The notes beneath the pieces were generated by a model. It did not search any database. It had not been told where the DNA came from and saw nothing but the letters and a program-made list of their open reading frames with translations. From Sphingobacteriia bacterium (lineage in GTDB: Bacteria; Bacteroidota; Bacteroidia; Chitinophagales; Chitinophagaceae), in assembly GCA_947460365.1 (NCBI GenBank), contig CANHJH010000002.1:1-42936 (forward strand): a stretch of DNA of 42,936 bases, given 5' to 3'. The position numbers were made by a program, and so were the translations under genes. Below, one piece after another: positions 36,901-42,936 of the stretch (its first letter is position 1; every line of letters begins with the position of its first letter).

Positions 36901-39900
36901 ACCATTTGTGATATATACACCAGATTCTTCTTATTATTTAAAGAATACCATCAGTACATTAACACCCTTGCAAGGTGGAACAGCAGTACCTGCAACTATA
37001 TATAAAGCGGTTAGCACATTTGTAGGTGCAATGGGTATTGCTTCCACCAATGGTACTACCAATGCTACCGGCACTGCGGCACGTTTTAACGGCCCTAAAG
37101 GCATGACACAAGACACTGCCGGTAATATTTATGTTGCAGATAGAGATAATCACCTCATTCGTAAAATCACCCCGGCAGGAGTAGTTACCACATTAGCAGG
37201 TACAGCAGGCAGTTCAGGTACTACCGATGGAATTGGTACGGCGGCTAAATTTAATACGCCGGAAGATGTGGTCATAGATCCTACCAACACCTACTTATAT
37301 GTAGCCGATAGAAGTAACCATAAAATCAGAAAGATAGAACTCAGCACAGGAACAGTGACCACCCTAAGCGGTACTGGAACTGCCGGCAATGCAGACCATC
37401 ATATTGCACCTGAGTTAGCTCAATTCAGTAGTCCGTCCGGTATAACAATTGACACTGTTGGTAATCTCTATGTGGCTGATTATGGAAATAATAAAATCAG
37501 AAAAATATCTTTCCAACCTACAGCGGATAACAATGCCTTGAATTTTAGTGGAAGTAATTATGTAGAAGTGGGAGGAGCAGGTGATTTGAATTTCACCAAC
37601 GCAATTACTGTAGAGGCATGGTTTAAAGTAGATGCATTTGACAAAGCGTGGCAAACGATTGCATCAAAAGGAGATGATTCCTGGAGATTATCACGCGCAC
37701 AATATGGCAATACACTTGAATTTTTTGTATCAAGGGCTAGTGCTGATTTTGGTGTAACGGGTGTTAAAAATGTAAATGATGGCAAATGGCATCATGTAGC
37801 TGGCGTATATACTGGCACAGCTATGGAGCTGTATGTAGATGGAGTATTAGATGCACAAGCTACCACATCACTCGAACCCATCAAGCAATCAAACTATAAA
37901 GTGGCAATTGGCCATAATAATCAAAGAACCGATCGTAAATGGAAGGGAAATATTGATGAACTACGTATATGGAATGTTGCAAGAACCGTTACCCAGATAC
38001 GAGACAACTTAAATAAAATTTTGCAGGGAAATGAAGACAGTTTAAAACTGTATATGAAGTTCGATCAGGGTATAGCAGGAGGCACCAATACCGGACTTAC
38101 ACAAGCTACCAATACGGCTACATCCGGTAGTAGTTTAAATGGGGTATTAACGGGCTTTAGTTTAACGGGTGCAACGTCTAACTTTACAAGCGGTTTCACT
38201 TGTACCAGTGTAGCTACTTATGCCGGTACAGGAACTGCCGGTGCAACAGAAGGCAATGCAAAAACCACGGCAACATTTAAGCAACCACAAAATCTAATCA
38301 TCAACAAAAGTGGTGTAATATATGTGGCAGAAGTGGGCAATCATAAAATTAGAAAAATTGAAAACGGTATCGTGTCTACATTGGCCGGAAGTACACAGGG
38401 ATATGCAGATGGACAGGGTGCTTTAGCTAAATTTAATACACCCAATGGCATGGCATTGGATGCTATCGGCAACCTGTATGTAGCCGATCAGTTGAATCAT
38501 CGGATAAGGAAAATAACACCTGCCGGAGCCGTTACAACATTTGTAGGAACAGGTACAGCAGGAGCATTAGACGGAAAAGAGTATGAAGCCAATTTTAACA
38601 AACCCGCTGCATTATTATTTGATACGGTTAGCGCCTCGTTGTTAGTAGCTGATTATGAATACGATAAAATTAGAAAAATAGGATTAGGAGGGTACGAACT
38701 AAGTCACCCCTTACCAACGGGAATGAGCTTTGATAATACCACCGGTGTTATCAGCGGTACCCCTCTCATTAAAACCTATAAAACTTATTACAGTAATAAT
38801 TTTAACGATACTACGCTAAAAACAGCCAGCGTATATGGAACAACACAAAGGGTTGACAATTACATACAGCTTACCCCTGCTGTAAACAACAAGTCTGGTG
38901 CATTTCAGGTACCAGCCAGTGGAAACAATGAGAAAAGGTATAAAGTAAACTTCACATTGGTTACCTCTAAAACATCTGGTGGTGCAGACGGATTAAGCTA
39001 TAGTTTTGCAGATGATGCTAGTATAGATGCAACATCGCCTGCTGCACAAGTTGGTACAGGCACTAAATTTTCTTTATCATTTGATGATTATGAAAATACC
39101 GGTGGCGAAAGAGGGATTCGATTGCTGTATGGCATTAAAGCTAATTTACCAGGTAAAGTAGCCGGTCAAAATGGCCTAATCGCCTACTCAAATAATACAT
39201 CATGGATTGGCAAGAGAAGTGATGTTATACTGAGTATCGATGAAACAGGAGCAGTAACTGTATCAGTAGACACTGTTATTATTTTCAATAAAGTACGATT
39301 GCCGGCCTCATATAATAGTGAAAACAAAGCAACATGGAAACATATTTTCAGAGCTGCTACCGGTGGTTCAAACGATATTCATGGCATAGATAATTTAGTG
39401 ATTGAAGAAGGAGAAGGGGTAGCCAATTATGGAGTAACAGCCTATAACAATTATGGAAGTTATACCGCAATTGTACCATTAGATGTGGTAGGAAAGCCAT
39501 TGCCAGAGATTACATATGGTGTTACAACAAAAACATATCTAAGAAAAAGCACCATCAGCCCATTAACTATTACCAATAGAGGTGGTAGTGTTAGAACATC
39601 AAGTGGATTATATGGTCAGATTTCTCCATTCGTTGGATCTGGTACTGCGGGTAATACAAATGGTGTAGGGACTAATGCACAGCTCAATTATCCTAAAGGG
39701 ATTGTGTACGACAAAGTGAATAAAGTATTTTATATAGTAGATTCGCGTAATCATAGCATACGTAAAGTGGCTCCAGATGGCACAGTAACAACGTTAGCTG
39801 GCATGGGTGTTTCGGGCTTTGCAGATGGTGCGGGAGTTAGTGCTAAGTTTGCATACCCTGAAGGGATTGCAGTAGATGGATCGGGCAATATTTATGTAGC

Positions 39901-42900
39901 TGATTATATCAATGTACTTATTCGTAAAATCACACCGGAAGGCATAGTATCTAGTTTTGCTGGTGGACTAGGTTTAACTGGTAATACAAATGGACAAGGA
40001 TCTGCTGCCAGATTTAATGGTCCGGTAGGATTAGCGATAGATACTAATAATAATGTTTTTGTATCAGAATGGAATAATTTCGGTGTACGTAAAATAACAC
40101 CAGCAGGTTTGGTGAGTAGTTTTGCGGGAGGCACACGAGGTTATTTCAATGGAGTGGGTAGTGCGGCACAATTTGGTAATCTATATGGTATAGCCATCGA
40201 CAAATTGAACAATTTATATGTGACTGATGGGGTCAATTATAGCATACGTAAGATTACGCCAGCGGGATTGGTGAGTACGTTGGCAGGGGGGACAAATGGT
40301 TATGCCGATGGTACCGGTGCTGCTGCAAAATTTGCTTCACTTACGGGTATTGCAGTAGATGATTCTGGTTATGTGTATGTTACTGATCAAAGAAATAGTA
40401 ACATCCGTAAAATCAGTAGTACAGGCATGGTAAGTACCTTGGCCAGTGGTTTTAGTGTAGCACCGATGCTTACAGTAGTTGACGACTCCAGCTATTTATA
40501 TGTGGCAGAAACCGATCGCCATAAAATTTCCAGGGTTAATTTACAAGGGTATACGGTAACACCAGCTTTACCTGAAGGCTTAACTTTAGATTCGGTAGGC
40601 ACTATATCCGGAACTGCGATTACCGTAACCCCCAAAACAACCTATTCTATCATTGCGTTTAATGAGATAGGTAGTGATACCACAACTATAGAGCTAGAGG
40701 TGTTACCTGATTTGCCCAAAATTAGGTATACCACCCCTCACACTTTTGTAAAGAATACAGCTATTACCCAAGTATCACCTACCAATACAGGTGGTACCAT
40801 ACAACCGGGTATTGCCGGTATGGTATCTACTTTTGCCGGTGGTGTAAGAGGTAATTTAGATGGCGTAGGTACTGCTGCTAAATTTGGTTCTCCATATGGT
40901 ATAGCCATCGACAAATTGAACAATATATATGTAACTGATGGGGCCAATAATAGCATACGTAAGATTACGCCAGCGGGATTGGTGAGTACGTTGGCAGGGG
41001 GTACAAGTGGTTATGCCGATGGTACCGGTGCTGCTGCAAAATTTGCTTCACCTTCGGGTATTGCAGTAGATGATTCTGGTTATGTGTATGTGGCTGATCA
41101 ATTAAATAGTAAAATTCGTAAAATCAGCCCTGCAGGCGAAGTGACTACCATAGCAGGAAGCACTTCTGGTTATTTAGATGGTATAGGTACTGCAGCAAAA
41201 TTTGTGTTTCCTACAGGTATTTGTGTAGACAAATCGGGAAATATATATGTTGCGGATAATGGGAATGGTTTAATCCGTAAGATAACACCGGCTGGTGTAG
41301 TAAGTACATATGCTGGTAGTACAATAGGCAATAGTGATGGAGAAGCTTTAAAGGCCCAATTTGCTACACCTTATTTTCTTACCATGGATGCCACCGGTAA
41401 TTTATTTGTAACAGAGATTGGCAATGTTGGTCGTTTACGTAAAATAACTACTGATGGTATGGTGAGTACATTAGCAGGAAGCGCCAATACAGGGTATAAA
41501 GACGGACAAGGATCTAATGCTAAGTTTTATCTACCGGCGGGCATAACCACAGATCCATCGGGTAATATATATGTTGCGGATGCCTATAATCATAAAATAC
41601 GGAAGGTAACTTCTGATGGGTTGGTAAGCACGTTTGCAGGCGGCAACAGGGGTTTTACCGATGGTGCAGCTTTAAAAGCAGCCAAATTTAATAATCCTTT
41701 TGGTATTGCTAGAGATGAATTGGGTAATTTATATGTAACAGATTTTGGCAACAATGCTATTCGTAAAATAACCAATACAGGCTACCAGATTTCACCTGCT
41801 TTACCTGCGGGCTTAAGCATGGATAGTGCGGGTAATATAGTAGGAACACCAACCGTAGCAAGTCCTAAAACCACCTATATGGTGTTGGGTACCAATGAAG
41901 ACGGAACAGATACCGCCTATATAGATTTAGCGGTAAATGAAACAGCTGCTGCGGCAGTGCCTACGGTAACTACAGCGGCTGTTAACAGCATTACCACATC
42001 AAGTGCAGTATCTGGTGGAGATGTAAGTGCCGATGGAGGAGCAGCTATAACGGATAGAGGCATTGTGTGGAGCACCAGTACAAACCCAACGATTGCAGCA
42101 ACTACAAAAATTAGTAACGGAAGTACTACCGGGTTATTTACCGGTAACTTATCTGGCTTGCAACCCAATACGATGTATTATGTAAGGGCTTATGCAACCA
42201 ATAGTGCAGGTACAGCTTATGGCAATGAACTGAGCTTCACAACATCTGTTCTTCCGCAACAAGGGGCTACGCAATTAAGCATTGCAGCACCTACAAGTGC
42301 CCCCGCCAAAGAATATGATGGTACTACGGTTGCTACGGTTGCATTAGGCGCATTAACAGGCGTAGCAAACGGCGATACTGTTACGGTAAACTCAACTGCA
42401 GAATATGAGAACAGTGCGGTAGGTAGCAACAAAAAAATAATTGTGTCATATACATTGTCGGGTACAGGGGCAAATAAATATACCCCACCTGTAAATGATA
42501 CAATTGCAACGGGTGTTATTACACCAAAACAGTTAACGATAGCCGATCCGGATGTAAATAAAACCAAAGTATATGATGGTACCACCAATGTAAGTTCAGC
42601 AGCAAAAGCATTGATAGGGGTGATAGGATCGGATGTGGTTACAACAAGTATAGCAGCTACATACGACAATAAAAATGTGGGTGTTAATAAAACGATTAAG
42701 GTAACATATGCGATAGATGGAGCCAATGCAGGTAACTATATTAAACCAGTAGATACGGTGATAGTTGATGGAATAATTACCCAATCGCCATTGGTTGTTA
42801 AAGTAAAAGCAGATGCCAAGTTTGCTGGAGAAAATGATGTGGTAGGATATAAAGGCATAGTTGTTACGGGTTATGTAAATGGCGAAAATGAAACGGTAAT

Positions 42901-42936
42901 AAATCTTTCTGGGTTAAACATAACACGCAGCAATAG
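33992..42936 (+). CDS. Giant secreted NHL-repeat / lectin / Ig mosaic protein, partial
   Basis: An open frame from ATG 33992 runs to the window's end with no stop: at least 2981 residues, so the C-terminus is missing. A signal peptide with a long n-region precedes the hydrophobic core (about residues 31-48). Approximate order: NHL-like segment 85-490, fibronectin-type-like 534-640, cadherin-like 737-863, fibronectin-type-like 867-967, NHL blades 990-1174, LamG-like 1182-1357, NHL 1404-1563, putative-Ig about 1567-1594, L-type-lectin-like 1594-1817, NHL 1870-2183, putative-Ig 2185-2240, NHL 2270-2597, putative-Ig 2597-2647, fibronectin-type-like 2653-2750, two YDG-type modules 2760-2930, and the beginning of an MBG-type module. 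Blades share a phrase like GNIYVAD..NH.IRKITPAG.V.T.AG. The role is inferred: a surface or secreted adhesin, possibly exported by the type IX system (sorting domain not visible). Confidence 0.85.
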   Translation, partial: MRSISKKTSETNKVQSIKYLHILYRNQPIQLIISVWLILLVGLVQLKAQNQAPKISFYDSKSPKVPGTNIPLLDFSLGILNQTAPIISNSGGPLPENIFGNVLLTSPGERVLVQTKYGMVPKGRVFDGKVNRVRSVFQASTVNNPLLATTSRISLIECGKNGVVYFVDSLYYVRKVENGVVTTIKKCPNEITAMKIDSKGNIIIADKVPGTTTTSKGTYNVDVFSIKKIDSNGKISLVAGSGKFRTIDSVYSYTLPPNDPYKAYIARTDLYDGKGTAASFGEIRSIALDGKDNIYVNDYYQSYGISPDMTKESTTQLYRKITPDGSVKSFAGSLIQYSLGFKKDVKKSFSTYEKILGAAQQFQCDAAGNIYILSNYTIARKINPNILQIIKLSTKNIVDTIFSTAAERPFYIDNFILDREGNFHLTFPKEVLIIDNTGQLLDTVSLTTSTLIFPNTIATAYDASQRKYYLTSNMEYLLEHHRDGMEIKNFVETGLDYTGKSVIVGTPTALRKSPVISTIYARNKFGVDTLQVAFTVSSNPALKMGKSKQGFNSSLNVLATAKAKDSVVIERGFLYALQSANTAMLPDSPGVFKKVATGTKTGNYSTIIFGLTPETNYELRAYAINSSGIGFSEVKTLSTNLPPEIKFIKSLATNIANFTKKTVATVFDFAKGAVKKIDQLSFKIVGNIFKPASKFKIKLFSDPVTLYEGTVGADGIIDVIASIPDTTEPGLHHIVLEAIDSTGKTITKETRINIAEDGTVTEVTNTVFLANLENKQLIDTIQASDADAGQTLTYSVIGGIDSNKVIIDSTTGVLQFKNIPDYEKPGDVNSENVYEVLVQVRDNGVGSEPATVLLYITVTDEKEAPALNNCNVEQVGMSVGMVSGVIDYNGGSPIIDRGFVYSKKSDNADPLIGGTAVIKVVSTDTTNEFKESIQGLTGSTEYVVKAYATNSIGTSYTEVQSFTTLGNTTGPFVIYTPDSSYYLKNTISTLTPLQGGTAVPATIYKAVSTFVGAMGIASTNGTTNATGTAARFNGPKGMTQDTAGNIYVADRDNHLIRKITPAGVVTTLAGTAGSSGTTDGIGTAAKFNTPEDVVIDPTNTYLYVADRSNHKIRKIELSTGTVTTLSGTGTAGNADHHIAPELAQFSSPSGITIDTVGNLYVADYGNNKIRKISFQPTADNNALNFSGSNYVEVGGAGDLNFTNAITVEAWFKVDAFDKAWQTIASKGDDSWRLSRAQYGNTLEFFVSRASADFGVTGVKNVNDGKWHHVAGVYTGTAMELYVDGVLDAQATTSLEPIKQSNYKVAIGHNNQRTDRKWKGNIDELRIWNVARTVTQIRDNLNKILQGNEDSLKLYMKFDQGIAGGTNTGLTQATNTATSGSSLNGVLTGFSLTGATSNFTSGFTCTSVATYAGTGTAGATEGNAKTTATFKQPQNLIINKSGVIYVAEVGNHKIRKIENGIVSTLAGSTQGYADGQGALAKFNTPNGMALDAIGNLYVADQLNHRIRKITPAGAVTTFVGTGTAGALDGKEYEANFNKPAALLFDTVSASLLVADYEYDKIRKIGLGGYELSHPLPTGMSFDNTTGVISGTPLIKTYKTYYSNNFNDTTLKTASVYGTTQRVDNYIQLTPAVNNKSGAFQVPASGNNEKRYKVNFTLVTSKTSGGADGLSYSFADDASIDATSPAAQVGTGTKFSLSFDDYENTGGERGIRLLYGIKANLPGKVAGQNGLIAYSNNTSWIGKRSDVILSIDETGAVTVSVDTVIIFNKVRLPASYNSENKATWKHIFRAATGGSNDIHGIDNLVIEEGEGVANYGVTAYNNYGSYTAIVPLDVVGKPLPEITYGVTTKTYLRKSTISPLTITNRGGSVRTSSGLYGQISPFVGSGTAGNTNGVGTNAQLNYPKGIVYDKVNKVFYIVDSRNHSIRKVAPDGTVTTLAGMGVSGFADGAGVSAKFAYPEGIAVDGSGNIYVADYINVLIRKITPEGIVSSFAGGLGLTGNTNGQGSAARFNGPVGLAIDTNNNVFVSEWNNFGVRKITPAGLVSSFAGGTRGYFNGVGSAAQFGNLYGIAIDKLNNLYVTDGVNYSIRKITPAGLVSTLAGGTNGYADGTGAAAKFASLTGIAVDDSGYVYVTDQRNSNIRKISSTGMVSTLASGFSVAPMLTVVDDSSYLYVAETDRHKISRVNLQGYTVTPALPEGLTLDSVGTISGTAITVTPKTTYSIIAFNEIGSDTTTIELEVLPDLPKIRYTTPHTFVKNTAITQVSPTNTGGTIQPGIAGMVSTFAGGVRGNLDGVGTAAKFGSPYGIAIDKLNNIYVTDGANNSIRKITPAGLVSTLAGGTSGYADGTGAAAKFASPSGIAVDDSGYVYVADQLNSKIRKISPAGEVTTIAGSTSGYLDGIGTAAKFVFPTGICVDKSGNIYVADNGNGLIRKITPAGVVSTYAGSTIGNSDGEALKAQFATPYFLTMDATGNLFVTEIGNVGRLRKITTDGMVSTLAGSANTGYKDGQGSNAKFYLPAGITTDPSGNIYVADAYNHKIRKVTSDGLVSTFAGGNRGFTDGAALKAAKFNNPFGIARDELGNLYVTDFGNNAIRKITNTGYQISPALPAGLSMDSAGNIVGTPTVASPKTTYMVLGTNEDGTDTAYIDLAVNETAAAAVPTVTTAAVNSITTSSAVSGGDVSADGGAAITDRGIVWSTSTNPTIAATTKISNGSTTGLFTGNLSGLQPNTMYYVRAYATNSAGTAYGNELSFTTSVLPQQGATQLSIAAPTSAPAKEYDGTTVATVALGALTGVANGDTVTVNSTAEYENSAVGSNKKIIVSYTLSGTGANKYTPPVNDTIATGVITPKQLTIADPDVNKTKVYDGTTNVSSAAKALIGVIGSDVVTTSIAATYDNKNVGVNKTIKVTYAIDGANAGNYIKPVDTVIVDGIITQSPLVVKVKADAKFAGENDVVGYKGIVVTGYVNGENETVINLSGLNITRSN
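40183..40416 (+). repeat. Intragenic repeat, copy A
   Basis: 234 bases within the giant gene that recur, 711 bases downstream, as copy B (40894-41127). I count 14 mismatches by eye and no indel, i.e. about 94% identity. It encodes two NHL blades (TDG.N.SIRKITPAGLVSTLAGGT region). The 711-base offset is a multiple of three, so the frame is kept. Confidence 0.85.
40894..41127 (+). repeat. Intragenic repeat, copy B
   Basis: Second copy of the 234-base repeat at 40183-40416. Bases outside the pair diverge quickly even though the protein pattern continues, which indicates a recent local duplication or gene conversion rather than constraint on DNA sequence. Confidence 0.85.

Noticed and set aside
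42217-42726. A 169-codon reverse-strand frame and several shorter ones opposite the giant gene
   Set aside because: They are hydrophobic, Val/Ala/Pro/Thr-rich shadows of the repetitive forward frame, without start context, conserved motifs or neighbours. The forward frame is continuous and repeat-structured.
1-42936. CRISPR arrays, tRNA/rRNA genes, integrases, transposases, restriction or toxin-antitoxin genes
   Set aside because: Looked for on both strands; no direct-repeat/spacer pattern, cloverleaf or recognisable protein signature was seen.

Overview
The window looks like a chromosomal segment of a Bacteroidota bacterium, probably in or near the Chitinophagaceae. The family placement is inference. 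The reasons are an AT-rich genome with few Shine-Dalgarno sites, promoter candidates of the Bacteroidota type (TTTG or TTG, about 20 bases, TAnnTTTG), a LeuA without the C-terminal regulatory domain, a CarB C-terminus without the MGS domain, a plug-like secreted protein, a membrane-tethered TPR/AraC regulator, and a giant secreted mosaic protein with NHL repeats, SprB-like Ig folds and YDG/MBG-type domains.

Bases 1-6775 hold housekeeping and assorted genes: murI; rpmH (too short for most ORF finders) with its own promoter and terminator; rnpA and yidD; a free-standing C-terminal half of carbamoyl-phosphate synthase (carB) on the minus strand; an exostosin/GT47-like glycosyltransferase; a secreted plug-like protein; and a helical conserved protein of unknown function.

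Bases 6776-24321 form one large amino-acid biosynthesis block on the plus strand: leuA-leuC-leuD-leuB, then a 320-base gap, then ilvE-ilvD-ilvB-ilvN-ilvC-ilvA-thrA-thrB-thrC. Together they encode the leucine branch, the common valine/isoleucine enzymes, and the threonine branch that supplies isoleucine through threonine deaminase. Aspartate-semialdehyde dehydrogenase is not present. The gap before ilvE carries what looks like a complete ribosome-mediated attenuator: a promoter, a 32-codon leader peptide with 10 Ile, 4 Val and 2 Thr codons, an antiterminator whose 5' arm overlaps the end of the leader ORF, and a strong intrinsic terminator sharing the CCCC segment. I consider this the most important regulatory observation here. 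A second possible switch, a hairpin plus T-run with an alternative upstream partner, sits just before leuA.

Bases 24324-33706 hold a divergent TrpF-like protein convergent with thrC, a sugar-porter MFS transporter with a 16-base palindrome upstream, pyruvate phosphate dikinase (minus), a gene-free 0.8-kb stretch filled by a nested inverted-repeat element of about 570 bases, a B12-binding-type radical SAM protein (minus), and a lipoprotein-like TPR/transmembrane/AraC regulator.

Bases 33992-42936 are one uninterrupted reading frame of at least 2981 codons that runs off the window. It is a secreted mosaic of NHL propeller blades, fibronectin-type-like segments, a cadherin-like segment, LamG and L-type-lectin-like domains, putative-Ig repeats, and YDG/MBG-type domains. 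It carries a recent internal duplication.

I saw no tRNA, rRNA, CRISPR array, integrase or transposase.
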